Positions 34,211 to 47,475 of a stretch of 64,000 nucleotides of DNA are shown one piece after another. Below the pieces are notes generated by a model, which was given only the letters and a program-made list of their open reading frames with translations, ran no database searches and was not told the origin of the DNA. Origin of the DNA: Haliclystus octoradiatus. Lineage: Eukaryota > Cnidaria > Staurozoa > Stauromedusae > Haliclystidae. Every line of letters begins with the position of its first letter. The first letter of the stretch is position 1. The DNA lies in NCBI GenBank assembly GCA_916610825.1, contig OU744451.1, positions 17,879,307 through 17,943,306 of the forward strand, read 5' to 3'. The position numbers and the translations under genes were made by a program.

Positions 34211-37200
34211 ATGGCAGCTTGGAAGGTGTTTGTTATCTTTATCATTGGTGCAGTCTCTATTACCAGCATTTGGTCATATGCACAACTGGTTTGTCAATTT
34301 CAATCGGCAGAAGAGTCAAATATCATAGTCAAAACTTTCCATAGTTCAGAGCTATCAAATGCAATTCTACTTACTACGATAGAGGCAAAGTCATTGTTTT
34401 CGTGTGTTCATCGCTGCAAAATACATCCGGTCATTTGCAATGGGGTGTACTTCTCGATGAAAACATTTGACAACTGCGTTCTTCTTGCTTTTACACATAA
34501 AGATGTTGTGTCTCTGACAGCGGACTTAATTGCTCAAAACGAAGTTACATTTGCCGCTCTTTTGAAGGTATGCAAAGTTTAACAAATTCAATAAGTAATG
34601 TCATTTAAATACGTATGTATATTTTGTATATTAAGAAAAAGATTCGATCAAATTGATTGTTTTAGAGTTATGATTCCTAATCATAGAGGTATAAGTACTA
34701 GAGTGCTAACCACGGGACTTCTCTTTGGATGCAGATAATAGACTATATCCTCATTACATCGCGACCCATCCAATAAAATGCCTTAAGCAACTTGCTCCCT
34801 ATTGCAACAATCATCACAAATATCACCTCCTTCTCACTACGCTATAAAAGAATAATCAAGCTCGACATCATCATTTTCAAAGTACTTGCTAGGGCAACTG
34901 AAACTCCCAAGTTAATAAATACACATTTTTTAAAGTATCTTACACCAACACTGTAACACAATCCTTATACCTGCAATGCCTTCATTCTCATCATGCCTTA
35001 CATACATCTAGTGATCTGCATAACAGCATTCACTTAGCTTTTGAGTGTTGGTATTCGGCTTAAATTTTTGAGAAGGCATCGTGCAAATACTATTACTATA
35101 CACAGTAAATATATATAAAACTGTATGCAATTAGCCAGCAGTCTCTCAGTAAACAACATAATAATCACTGACTATGTGATAATTATCCTTATTGGAAAGC
35201 CACAAATTAGTCAACGAGGTAGTTATTTTTAACTAATCTTGTGGAATCTTCGTTAAATTAGCAATGTCGTTAAAGAAATCAGTTAATTCAAAATTAAAGA
35301 AACACTAACAAACTGTGTTAACTTGATTTATTTTCAGCAACAATGTTATGCTGGATCTGTAGGTAAGTTAAAATATAATTATCTATTACAGTTTGTATTG
35401 CTTAATACCAATTAAGACAATACTGTTTCTGTTAATTTATTGATTTTTTGTTAAATTTATTCTTTGGACTGCAAACAAGAACTCTCTTTTCTTTATCATC
35501 CATTGTTCCAAATAACTTTCATTCTAAGTTTAATGAATATGATTTTGCCCAGAAAGTCTCTAATCCAACTGGCTGGGCAATTAAACAAGAAGCGACATCG
35601 TAAACTTATTTTTTCGATTTTCACATTTTCCGTTTTCTCTTGAAAATCCGAGTACTTGATTCTCGTTGAATTTTGGAAGATGGTTGATGTTATCTATCCT
35701 AAATCTCTCTACCATCAACTATCTAATATTTTATATAACGGACAATGTTTTATATGTCATTCGCTAAAATGCAGACAAAACGCAACGACAAATATGTTCC
35801 CTTTCAATTTTGTTGTCATGATAGATAATACGGTATCCAGCAACGAAGAAAGTGCTCAATTAGTAGAACATTCATTGCCTAATTACCCTCTTCTACTAGG
35901 GATCATTGTATCTTGTGTTTACAAGCTAGGGGTACAGCTCTGCTCGATAGTCGATAGGATCATCCTAGCATACTTGTCCATTGTCTACTTTTATAGATGA
36001 TACATAGACAGACATTTATGGCCATGATCGAATTGACTATAAAAATGAACCAAATGATTGTATAACGAAGTACGATTTAGGATCCAACATCTAGCTATCG
36101 AGACTATTAAAGAAGACAACCGTTTCGAATGTAAGTCACGTTCAATTAAAATATTTTGTCATTCAGACATTCTATTTACATGCTCTAAGAACGGGATTTG
36201 ATTACACAGTCCTTATACGATCATTAATGGCATTGAGAGGTCATACCTTTGTGGTAATCAGTGGTAATCTCTACATGTAGAATTGTTCTTCCTTCCTAAT
36301 AGTCAACAGCACTAAACTATATGTTACAAGTGATGTTCATCATATACACTTTGTGCATAAGATACATTGCATATCGAGTATTTCATCCTTTCTCATAGTT
36401 TCATATTTGTGTAGATGTACAATAACGGAATACAGGCGATATATATGCATAAATATTTTGACAAGGGATCTTCAAAGCACTTTTAGTTTTTGCATTTAGA
36501 CGGATGATTTTCTATAATATACCCTATCTACAGATGAACCTATTACCTAACACTACCTATCTTTGATTGGGGTCTGTTTACTAATGTGACTATATAGTAA
36601 CTAGTATAGCACAACCACAGACATAAAACATAACACATAAAATGATGGGATTTCGTTAATTTCTGAATTGTATATGAAGTTTGTTTTTCTGCTGATAGTA
36701 ATTTGATTTTGAAGGATATTTTCATCACCGCGAAATCAAAACAAAACTTCTTATTGGTGTGAGAACACAGTTTAGTTTGTCATTTCATGTTATTATTGCG
36801 TTGTTGAGTTTCAAGTTATCAAAAACAATGCACTTTTAGTCTGGACTAAACATATATTATTAACAAAATTGGTTTGCTATAAGTTCTAAAAAATGATGGC
36901 TTCCAAAGTGAACTACCAGCATTACCAAGATATTATATATATACTGTCCGAAACTATAGATTGAAAGCACAAACGAAAATACAGTTTCGATTTTCCAATC
37001 CCAATGTATGCAATCTAATCCATATGTTAGAAATATATTTAAAGTGAAATGCTCGATCTTACGTAGACCTGTAATAATATGTAGTATTCCATATTCTACT
37101 GCAGTTCATGGCGGATGGACGGAATGGACTTATACTGGTGCCTGTGGGGTGAGCTGTGGCATTGGAAATCGTCTGATTAAGCGCTACTGTGCAAATCCAG

Positions 37201-37894
37201 AACCACAAGTAGGAGGGCGTAGTTGCATTGGACAAGATTCAAAGAATGTAACATGTCAATCAGTACCTTGTGAAAGTAAGTGAACAATCTCTTAGAACTT
37301 AAAACTCTGGATTTGTTATTGAATTTAAATGTTTTCTTCCACTTTTCACTTTTCAGTTATAATTTCACGCCGGAATGTCTTTCTCAAAATATCTCAATGT
37401 TCTTTTAGTTTGAATCATGGTCTTTCTATGTTTAGATGGAGTACAAACATCACAGATTTCCTTGACAAGTTTTGACGCTGTATATCTACTAACTTCAATC
37501 CGGGGCACTTTATTTAATTTTCTAGTACGAGCTGAGTGTACGAAGAAAAATGCAAACCAAACATATAACTATAATCTGAACCTATTATGATAGACGATGT
37601 TAGGGAAGAGTATATACAAGTACAGGGAATGGAACGGTTTAATTGTGTCTCATCAAACAATTGGGAATATATAAATTTTCAGCACGAATGATTATTTCTT
37701 TTCTACTTTCAGCTGATGGTGGATGGGGTGAATGGGCTGAAATAGAATGTAATTATAGTGAATCAGCTGATACGACAACAAGACTGTATCGTCGCGTTTG
37801 CAATAACCCTATACCAAGCACTGGTGGCGCTCAATGCACTGGCAGAACAGATAAGGAGGAAAGTGGAACTGCAAGTGAAGTTGCTAGCTGTTAA
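34211..37894 (+). CDS. Secreted PAN/apple-TSP1-TSP1 protein (four exons)
   Basis: Exon 1 (34211-34567) opens with a signal peptide (MAAWKVFVIFIIGAVSITSI) and most of a PAN/apple domain (CVHRCKIHPVICNGVYF, DNC). Exon 2 (35338-35362) is a 25-nt microexon encoding QQCYAGSV, which supplies the closing PAN cysteine. Exon 3 (37105-37275) is one thrombospondin type-1 repeat (GGWTEWTYTGACGVSCGIGN ... CQSVPC). Exon 4 (37713-37894) is a second TSP1 repeat (GGWGEWAEIEC ... VASC) ending in TAA. Phases are 0, 1, 1, all consistent, giving 244 aa. The PAN start at 34211 is preferred over upstream codons because it gives a clean signal peptide. Such proteins bind glycosaminoglycans or other matrix ligands; the target here is unknown. 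The first domain resembles that of the PAN-EGF gene at 2332-6327. Confidence 0.85.
35363..37104. other. Intron 2 of the PAN-TSP1 gene
   Basis: About 1.7 kb of AT-rich sequence. The open frame at 35656-36000 has no family resemblance and is judged incidental. Confidence 0.35.
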
Positions 37895-37932
37895 AATAAT
37901 TAACTTTTTAATTTCACCTCAGCTTAATATAA

Positions 37933-37938
37933 AATAAA
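37933..37938 (+). promoter_or_regulatory. Candidate poly(A) signal of the PAN-TSP1 gene
   Basis: AATAAA lies 39 nt after the stop codon at 37894. Confidence 0.45.
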
Positions 37939-37939
37939 A

Positions 37940-39000
37940 TACACGGGGAAATATAATCTTTCGAATATAAAAAATAAAACAATGATTATATTTATATGTG
38001 TTTAAAAGCATATAGTACATGAAATACCGAGTAGGAAAAAGCACTTTGTCAATACTGCATTTAACGGGAGAGAAAGGAGCCATATACTCCTGTAGAGTAA
38101 CTGAAAAATATTAATTAAGGTATATGGAACTATAGATATATAGCGAGGAGTAAATACTGCTAAATGTATTTTATCTGTATGTATAAGTTTGGTATAATAA
38201 AAGCTGGTTGTACTTCCAAGTGGAAGTTTCTTAATGCGTCTGCTGTTCAGTCCTTCGTACCCACGCAAAAACTTAAGATCATGTGGTTGTATTTACGTAT
38301 TGGTTAAGTTACGAAGTAAAAGACAATTCCACATATACTGGTATAATGGTTTTACTCTGCATTTGTGAAGTTAAAGAACACAGGGATACCTTTTACATAC
38401 AAAATTCTCGACATCACATATTTCTTTAACCTGCTTCACAGACCTAATTAATTTTTAAAATAATAATACGTGAAATAATCTGTATTTCTTTATCCAGTCA
38501 TATGAATTCCGGGATGAATTCCTGTGCAGAGATCTTTAGACTGGAATGAGGAAATGCATATACTAATATTGTCTAGCCTCAATATTCCATGTTTCAGATT
38601 CGTCTCACGTTTTCAGTTTTGTGAGATTCTCCTCTCTTTCCTTTTTCATTTCACACAGAAGGTGAGAAAATCTTACAAATTACCATAAATTATTTGCCAC
38701 CAGACACGTGACATTGGGTATATTACAAAGAGACCATGGTCTTTCTTTAATGAATTTGGCCTGCCACGCAGGCCGAATATTTTCTCCACTATACTGAACT
38801 ATATGAATTATACTGTGATACTTCTAATGCGACAACCTGAAACCAAACTTCAATAACTCATGAAGAAGATAGTTGGCTCTCGGGATATATATCAAATATT
38901 GCACAGTGGATATTAACACTTGGCTATAACTCCAGCATTTGTCATTGAAGAGGGATTTTTGAAATTCGAATGTTAATACTGTCCTGACAAATTTCCGAGG
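37940..39000. other. Intergenic region
   Basis: No gene was recognised. A GGCCTGCCACGCAGGCC palindrome is at about 38759. Confidence 0.35.
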
Positions 39001-39005
39001 GTTTG

Positions 39006-40412
39006 TGTATGTATGTATGTATTTTATTTGTCAACAATGGTGACAGGCAAATACAGGGAAACTTGTGGTTCCCACTTATGTAAAGCCGTTAAAAAAAAAA
39101 AAAAAAAAAATTAAGATATGTTATTAAGATAAAAGTTTTACAAACAAAAATTGCTACTCAAATATTTACAAGGCATTTAGAACTATCTAGCTAAGTTAAA
39201 AAGGTTATAAGATAAAATTTAAAGGTTACGACATTTGTACTAAAGTATTTACAAGGCATTTAGATCTATGCTAGCTAAAGAACGTTTGAATGCTGGCACT
39301 GTCTTTGAAGTAACACATTTCTCTGGCAGAGAATTCCACCAAGGTATGACACGATTGCAAAAGTCATTTTGAATGGATTTAAACTTGGGGATTGATTTTG
39401 ATTTTAATTTGTACGAGTTTCCTCTCATGTTGTATTTATTTATATCAAAATCGCAAAGCTTATTTATGTCTAAATCGACCATATTATGGGTTATTTTAAA
39501 CATAAAAACTAAATCATTTTCAATTCTACGGGTTTCCAACGATTCAAGATTGTAATACTTTAGTCTTTCAGGATATGACTTGTAATACAAACTGTCTACT
39601 CTTGAAGGGTTCATTTTTCTTGTTAAATGCCTTTGAACTTTCTCTATTGTAACAATATCTTTTTGAAGACAGGGATTCCACACTGGTGAAACCGTTTCCA
39701 ACAGTGGGCGTACATATGTTTTGTAGGCTTTGACTAGTAATTCAGGATTACGACAGGTGAAACATTTTAATATTAAATAAAGTCTTGAGTATGCTTTAGA
39801 TGCAATCATTGAGCAATGAGAAGATGACTTTAGATCTGAAGTGAGGATAACTCCAAGGTCTTTGATCTTATTGACAGGTTGTAAATAGTGTCCAGATAAG
39901 TTGTAATCACATGAAGGTATTTTCATGTTTCCTACACTAAAGACTGAGCATTTTTCAAACGCGATACGTAGCTGCCACTTTTCTGACCATTGACAAAGGT
40001 TTTCTATGCTGTTAGATAAATCAGAGTTAACGTTTGCTGTACTTCTGCAAGAGAATATCTTTGCATCATCAGCGAATAATTTAATTTGACAATCATCTTC
40101 AACACAAGTGACAATGTCATTAATAAATAAAATAAATAAGAGTGGTCCAATCACAGAACCTTGCGGTACTCCGCTGACAACGTTTAAGGGATTTGAATAG
40201 GCATCTTCGATACATACGATTTGAGAACGGTCATTTAAAAATGAAGAAATCCAGTCCAAAAGTTCGTATTCGAAACCATAAGCACTTAACTTGATCAATA
40301 ACTTACTATGTGATACCGTATCGAACGCTTTGCTAAAATCGATATAAATTGTATCAACGCGTAGCCTTTTGTTCACTGCTTCACTCCAGCTACGTAACGT
40401 ATCAATAAGGGT
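39006..40412 (-). mobile_element. 5'-truncated non-LTR (LINE) retrotransposon
   Basis: The minus-strand copy starts inside the reverse transcriptase at about 40412 and ends in an ATAAAATACATACATACATA tail at about 39006, the usual 3' microsatellite tail of CR1/jockey-like elements. A 20-nt A run (plus strand) lies in its 3' UTR at about 39092. Truncation at the 5' end is typical of incomplete target-primed reverse transcription. Confidence 0.9.
39249..40376 (-). pseudogene. C-terminal half of a LINE reverse transcriptase
   Basis: This is an open frame of 375 aa, extendable upstream to about 40412 where a stop and unrelated sequence begin. Motifs in order are IDFSKAFDTVSH (first catalytic Asp), SGVPQGSVIGPLLFILFIND, FADDAKIF (catalytic Asp pair), then the thumb and the conserved tail FCNRVIPWWNSLPEKCV. 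The N-terminal endonuclease and the first reverse-transcriptase motifs are missing. The open frame suggests a fairly recent insertion. The type is CR1/jockey-like; the exact clade is not resolved. Confidence 0.92.
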
Positions 40413-40504
40413 TTATTTTGCAACAATATGTTCTGAACAAAAAAAAACTATAGAATTCAAGAGACAAGATGAGGCAAAAGCATTTCTCTGTTACTCATAG
40501 TTTC

Positions 40505-40590
40505 CTAGCCTGCGCGCAGACCTTACTTGAAAACCTTACTCTCGTTAACGAGGAAGTAAGATTTTCAAGTAAGGTCTGCGCGTAGGCTAG
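40505..40590. mobile_element. 86-bp near-perfect palindromic MITE
   Basis: CTAGCCTGCGCGCAGACC at the left end is mirrored at the right, and the palindrome continues through the whole length to the centre CTCGTTAACGAG with only a few mismatches. AGTTTC flanks both sides (40499-40504 and 40591-40596), consistent with a short target duplication. A transcript would form a single long hairpin. Confidence 0.8.
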
Positions 40591-40659
40591 AGTTTCCCGC
40601 GTTCAATTGCAATCTTCAGACAGTAATATTACAAAATTAGAAACGCTCATTTATGAATG

Positions 40660-40995
40660 AATGAATGATATATATATTTCAATTGGAATTTGACATGCAA
40701 ATAAAGGATAAATTAATTACTCTTACATACAGCCTAAATAAATTTAAAAATTGTGCTGATGATACGCTATTTAAACTATTTAAAATAAACAACAAGTGAG
40801 GTTGCGCTAATCACTTCCTCGGGTAAAGAGTTCCACACCGGAATGACGCGGTTGATGAACGTATAAAATGATGCGCTACTAACATCAGTGCTGTATTGCT
40901 TTAGCTTTAAGTTTCTGGGAATGTCCACGCATGTTATATTTATTATTATCATATGAAAATAATTCCATCCTATTTCAATACATGATATCCGAGTG
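40660..40995 (-). pseudogene. 3' fragment of a second, diverged LINE
   Basis: Minus-strand translation gives SFYTFINRVIPVWNSLPEEV, matching the conserved tail of the LINE at 39249-40376 (FCNRVIPWWNSLPEKCV), with preceding ITCVDIPRNLKLKQY-like sequence. It is a separate, older copy in the same orientation, lying upstream. Confidence 0.7.
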
Positions 40996-40999
40996 ATAA

Positions 41000-42200
41000 T
41001 TTGAGAACAGGGGGATAACTCAGGAACTTCAGGTACAGTTGGGAACTAAACTGTATACTGTACAGCCCCAATCATTTTCTCAATGCGTATTATAATGAAT
41101 ATAAGGAATGTTCTGCGTTTACATGGTAATTACTTACTCAGTTTGAAAACAATACCCCGTATATTTTTAAAATTTCTGAAGTATATACTCCTGGAAACAA
41201 TTTCTTGAGAACATTGAACATATGAAGTTACCCCCGTGTGAGAACGTGAAGGGCATACTATTAAGGAAGGAGAGTCATCTGTTTCACACCACTATACCCG
41301 AATAGCCTTGAAAATGGGCCATCATCCTATGGACAAGATGTCTGTTGTCGGACAAGAGAGTTGTGGTGAGGTGACTATGTAGCAAAATGCGGCTCACATA
41401 ACTCCATGTGCCTATAGAAAATGCGACTATTTCCAAATAACATTATTGTGTCAGGGGGTGCGTTAATTGTAAATTCAAGGCAAAATCTTGACTTATGAAT
41501 TAGAAGTCACTTAATTATTAGGAATAAATCCTCGTTGCGATAATAGCTGCCAATCTGCAATATGGCCAGGAAATAAATTCACTTAGGTAAAATAAATACG
41601 AGGCGCCTATCATGTCACGTAGGCGACTTGGTGAAATCTATCGGATTTTACTGTCTTGATTTCAAATTAGTTCAATATTCTACGTATCTGGCGCAAATCA
41701 AGAATATCAGTCATTGGAAATTTTTTCAAGGAATATGGGACCATATGGATTTCAAATGAGTCTCAGGAGCTAGGGGTCTACAGGGAAACTTTGATTTTCA
41801 GAAACTGAACAAAAATGACGTTATGAGGAACATTACCAAGCAGTGCCCACTCTAAAGATCTTAAGCATAGTACCGAGACACCAACATTTCCCCAATAGTT
41901 AATTATGTTCTCTCCAAGGTGTGACCCTGGGCATTCAGCCCTCCCTTTACTATGGCATGACTTCCCTACCACAATTATAATTAGACTGTAAGTAAATGTA
42001 AATAGTAAATGATTTATAATTAGACTGTAACTTAATATAAAAACTATTTTAGATAATTATAATGTTTAACATGCTTACTGTACAATTTCAAAGAGTTCTA
42101 TTTTGATCATGGCGTTGTGGGACAGTTTGTCCGGCTTTTTGAGTTATCCCCCCGTATAGCTTTCTATCGTTAAAATGCTGGTATACATATACTATAATAT
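41000..42200. other. Intergenic region
   Basis: No coding segment or bounded repeat was recognised. Short open frames here have no family resemblance. Confidence 0.35.
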
Positions 42201-42271
42201 TAGCCTGTGACCCTGCGTGCAGGCAGGCTTTTTCTTCGTATAGTCAAAAAGTCTGTCTGCATGCAGGCTAG
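42201..42271. repeat. Hairpin-forming repeat related to the 86-bp palindrome
   Basis: CCTGCGTGCAGGCAGGCTTT on the left pairs imperfectly with AAAGTCTGTCTGCATGCAGG on the right around a short loop. The outer TAGCCTGC(A/G)(C/T)GCAG motif is shared with the element at 40505. Confidence 0.6.
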
Positions 42272-43016
42272 TATTTCACAGCATTAACAAAATTGTTGGT
42301 AACTAAACCAAGAATTTCTTTCTGTATGAAAAAAAATGGAAATTTAAATTTGACATGTAGTTTTCCTAAAGCTTGACTTTGTGAAAATAATTAATTCTGT
42401 AAACGGTTAGTCGGTTATTATATCAACTTCATCAATAAATATTTACCCATGAAGCTGATCTGTAGGTTTGGGACTTCAAGTAGGGGGTATATATGCAGTA
42501 GCAGACTGCTGAGTCACTCAGTCACTGCTCGATGCATACGTACCATTTCACAGACACAGCTGAATTACAATTCGATTCCATAACGGTTCACTCTAAATAA
42601 ACTTGTCGCTGTCTCATCAGTAGACAATAGACACTTCCTGTTGAATCTTTGGCGGTTTTCTCTGTGTATCTCTTCAAGAGAGATCAAAAGAGCCGTTTCT
42701 TCACGTCGTTAAACATAGATCAATTTGAAGGACCTGTCATGTAAGTTCTTGTGTTAACCAATCAAAAGCTATAAAATAACAACAGAAGGCGATCATTTGT
42801 CAACCGGCTCCTTGAATTTCATCTCGATGTTAGCCATATCACTTTTGGCTTTAAAAATCGGTGAAGGAGAAAACTCGACCTCTTTGCTATAACTAATTGA
42901 CTCTATATCATCGTACTTTTAAAATATTTTATCCAACGTATATACACCTTATGAATTGAAGCCTTAATATTCTGTTACGAATATTGTGAACATTTATAGT
43001 AGGATATTTTCAGACT

Positions 43017-46000
43017 ATGGGAAAAGGTTGCAGTAGACCTCGAGTTCAAGGTATGCGAACTTTATAGTTTTTTCTTTCATCAACAATTAATGCTTTAAAT
43101 ACCTCTTTGTTGATTATTAAAATTAAAGTAATTTGATAATACACTCTCTGGCATTGACATTATAAAGTGTACTCGGATCGCTTGATTGTAAGTGTATTTT
43201 GTTTTATATTTTCACTCATAGGTTTTGAAATCTTTGAAGAATCCCCCAGTTTTAGAACTGCTCCTGAAGGTATGCCTATGAAGTCATAATTTGAGTGATA
43301 GTATATTTGTGAATATCTATTTATCGAGCTCTCGATCATACCTATGTTGCTATGTCGGTCTGCTGTAAATATAATTGTTGGTTAAAAATTGTCTTCGCTG
43401 TTCGTGTCAAAGTGATTTTCTCTTCGCGCCACGAGTTGTCAAAAAATGATGAGTTTGTTGACATAGTAAAACATTTGTATTCGGCTGTATGAAAACTGGC
43501 TAGTTGTTGTATCACTACTGTTGATGTATTTGAACAGATATCTTATTACAAAGTCGTCATGTTTTCGTTTGTGTGGTCCTTGAACCACTTCAATTTGTGT
43601 TGATAGATATTCAAGAAATGGAGATTTTCTATTTGTTGTTTTCAGGTAAACCTGCTGAAGAACCGTGCATTGAAGGTACTCCGACAGAAACAAACGCTCA
43701 ATATTACGCTTTGTATCAGGTAAGAAAACACATTTTATCATTAAATCGCAATATTTACAATTGTGTGATCACATTTCATAACATTGACCCCCTATTTTGG
43801 CGTGTTTTTAATTGACAACCCATTAGTCTACTAGTCGTGCAGTCGTTGTAGCCGCTTTTCACATCTTTTTCTTGAGTTTCACGAAGACGTTCTTGTTTGT
43901 AGTTGATCTTCTTTCATTTTAAATACCTAGCGGTAATCCATCTTTTGTTTTAAACGACATCGATCCTTCTCTATTTTGGAAATTACTCAGTGTTTTCAGT
44001 CTTTGACCGAGCCGTCTTGCACGGCCTGTTTCAGTCGTTGGATCTTTGTTGTCAATGTTTTCAACTCGTCTGCATTTTACTACAATACAACGATTTCACG
44101 TTCATTGTGTTCCACCTGATTAATGCGAGATAAAGAAACGTAGATATATAAATTATGATTAATTTATCGCTGATTGCTACACTTTAAGATGTGTAAAAAT
44201 GATATTTCTATTCAAATGTATTCTGATTTCCAGCGCATAAAACTATTTAGCCGCTCCTAATTGATCTGAGATAGCGATCAGTCGGTGTGATTCTGCATAA
44301 AGAAGCAATCGCTAGCGGTTTCACCCCACGCTTGTTTCGGAACACCCAAACGACCCATTGGCAGCTGCACACAAAAAAATGGTATAATTTAAACGTCAGA
44401 GACTTGTTTGAGTCTGTCGGATCGGCTTTTTCCCGTCCTATTTTCAAACGCTGCTGACGCGTGTTGTCGGAAAACATGCCAGTATGCCCGCTTTGTACTT
44501 TTACCGACGCCACGTTGAAACGTTTTACATTGAATTTCAAATAAATTAGGTTTGAAATTGTTAATGTTGATTATAAAACATTGCACATCGTAAACTAGAC
44601 CTCCCGATTTTAAATCTAAAAATAAACTCAACAGTTGACCCTATCAAACTGGTTCCTTTTCATAGCTGAAAGACAGTAAAGTTTGATCTATGAACCTTGA
44701 TAAATTGAGTGACATTTTTGACAGAAGGATGTGTCCCTTGTTTGCCCCTACGAAAAGTTTTACAGTAGGACCGCTTCTGTATATATCTAAAATTTCTGAG
44801 AGCCGCATTTGATCAGTATACTGGGAACCTATTCCGCAATTCAAAATCAATAATGGTCAATAAGAAATATTTCTTTGTAATATTTTGCAGAGAGAACCTT
44901 CTAAGAATGTCTCAATTGGTAAACCGTTTTCCAGTGAATGCAACTTAATTGGTGGGTAAATAGTTAAAATCAAATATTAATTATTTTTTTTGTTAAAAAT
45001 GTGAATTCTGCTTTCCCATTTTCATATGGCCCCTTCTATGCTTTCCAAACTGAAAATGCCCTCTTTGAAAACAACAAGTATGTCCCTATTCTTTAAAGGG
45101 TACTTAACTGTATTATCCTTTAGGACCTTTACAGTAGTCCCGGTCACCTATTGAAAAATAAATTTATTTCATGCTTAATATAAACTGATATCTTGTTTTT
45201 ACTCATAATATAGTTAAATTTTACCCAACAGCGGGCCCTACTTAATAACCTAAGCATTCAAGTATCCCGTTAAGTATATAGGTCTACCATTGCGTAACAA
45301 ATCAGTTACTGGATTGATGATAAATAAGATTTCCAATCAATGAAAATAACTTTTTTATTTGAACATTTTCACTTCTTATGTCCTCTATTCCATTCCTTCA
45401 TTCAATATTCACGACAGGTTATTTTATCATAGGCGTGTAAATATTAGCCCTTGGTACTTTCGCCTTGATTAAAATCATTAAAAGAAAACTGCAATATTGG
45501 TATTTCATTGACTTTCTCAAATAAAACAACAACATTTTTTGACTCCTGTTCTTCAAACACAGGAGGCTGTGCTGTGAGTAAGATTCAAAGAGATCATCGT
45601 TAACATTTTATTTCAATAAAAATGGTTGCCCTCTCGATAAAACTGTTTCAAGAAAAATAATTTATTTAAACACTGTGGCTGTCCCTGCAGCATGTCGGTC
45701 TATGTTAGTCTTATTGTCTCAATGTTTATGTTTGCAGTCTCTTTACCTTCGGGATCAACCGCGAATGGAATTGACTCGGCGTGCCATCAATCATCGGATA
45801 CTCGTCCCACGATGCAATCGCAAGCAACGCAGACACCACCGACCGATCCTACTGTCAAGGTGACTATATCCTATTCTACTCTGATTCTATCCCTGTGGTC
45901 TCATCTTCTGTCTTTTCTTATCATATGCACAACTACGATGATGTTATTAATACAACAGTTATCGAATACCCACGATATACCCTCAACTCCTAAGCTACAG

Positions 46001-47475
46001 TGTAGTCCCACACTGATGCAATGATAATAATTTGGAACATTCTCTAAATAAGAACTGGATCACCAGCGCATAATTAAGAATCATTTCGTTATTTAATTTT
46101 CTGAATTATTAAAAATGTATGAATTTGGCTGGAAAGAGGGGTGAGACAAAAACTATAACGATGACATGGAACAGAATGTACGTCATAAATTTGATTGGGT
46201 TCATTGTTGTCATTCGCGATGCGTTACTTGGTTCATAAATTTTCCTTACAGTTTCGTACACTCCTCTCTTGTGTGTTGCTTTATTTCTGACGCGAATTGT
46301 AAGGCTTGCGTTTCCGTGAGTCGAATTTAGGGAGTTTGGATAGGTTTTCCTGTAGTTACTGTTGTTTTCAATGAAAGAACCTATTTGAAGGGCTTCCCTT
46401 GATTTTGCTCCAAGAAGTAGTTTGAATCAATCGGGTTATTAAGCATTCATTCATCCTGAAATTTATTTTCCATTTGAATAAGACCTGATACAATCGCTCG
46501 AAAGATGCGTTAAATATCCGATCTAAACATAAATGCATGTTATCCTCTATATCACCTAGTTAAGTTAAATAATTAAACTTCACTTTTCTCCAACCTTTTT
46601 AGAAAGACAACCGCCAAGAAATTGGCAATATCTCACCTCGTGGTTATAATGATATGCCAGTAAATGAAATGGAGTACCGCCGTACGAAGAAGAAACGCCG
46701 ACGGCGTCTACAGCAACATCCAACAGAAAGTGGACTTTGCGGTAGTGACCCTGATTTGATCAGTGCATACATCAAAAAGAGACTAGAACTAATTGCACTC
46801 GAGGGTGATCGTTTTCTTGGGAAATCAGAACCGCAAGTACAACATCAATCTGATGAACAAACCATCAGGAAAATGCGCCCAAGAAGGCGGCATTCTCTAG
46901 TTGATAAAAACAATCTCGCTGATGATTTACCAGCACGAGATGTAACGTACCCTGGTGCATGCGTACCGCCTGATGATGTAAATGACATTAATTCGTTAAT
47001 AGTTGAACCCGGCTCGGAATGTTCTACACAACTATGGTTACCATGCCGAGACGGAAAAATACACAGAGCAGGATATGTTGAAAAACACGAGCGGCAGAAC
47101 AGTCACCATCACATTGAAAATGCCACCAGGTGTCCTTGCGTACATAAGCACTCAACTCCACGAAACACAGAACTTAAATTGAACTCACACGAAGAACCAC
47201 ACGATACGCCTCGTAATCGACGAACTAGGCGTAGAAAGCCGAAACCGACTGATGGAAATCGTAATGATCGTTGCTATAGTAATAACGATGCTAAGACAGC
47301 ACACACAATCAAAATCGACCGAAGTTGTCTATGTGACCGTGATAATAACGATGACGGGATAGATTATTTGGGTTGTTGCCGGCGTGAAATTATAATGAGA
47401 CACGAACATCATCATTACCACCATTACCCAAAATCACGGTCAAAAACAAACAGGAGACACACATTTAGAATATAA
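43017..47475 (+). CDS. Unrecognised basic protein with N-myristoylation motif (six exons)
   Basis: Exons that join in phase: 43017-43050 (MGKGCSRPRVQ), 43222-43269, 43646-43719, 44891-44951, 45738-45859, 46603-47475; 403 aa in total. MGKGCS fits the MGxxxS N-myristoylation signal with an adjacent palmitoylatable Cys, so the protein may attach to the inner face of a membrane. The middle is Ser/Thr/Pro-rich. The long last exon has a basic patch (RRTKKKRRRR), an ordered-looking DPDLISAYIKKRLELIALEG segment, many Arg/Lys runs and a His-rich tail. No known family is recognised. The exon 4 donor could instead be at 44955, with an 11-nt microexon near 45567; that path also keeps phase. A TATA-like GGTATATATGC lies at 42486. 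The terminal exon is certain as an open frame; the upstream exons are inferred from splice sites and phase. Confidence 0.6.

Noticed and set aside
35656-36000. Plus-strand open frame of 114 codons
   Set aside because: It sits in an intron of the PAN-TSP1 gene, lacks domain motifs and has no supporting splice sites.
41778-41972. Minus-strand open frame of 64 codons
   Set aside because: No motif or exon context supports it.
44247-44631. Overlapping minus-strand open frames, basic in composition
   Set aside because: They fall in an intron of the six-exon gene and neither resembles a known family nor has good splice borders.
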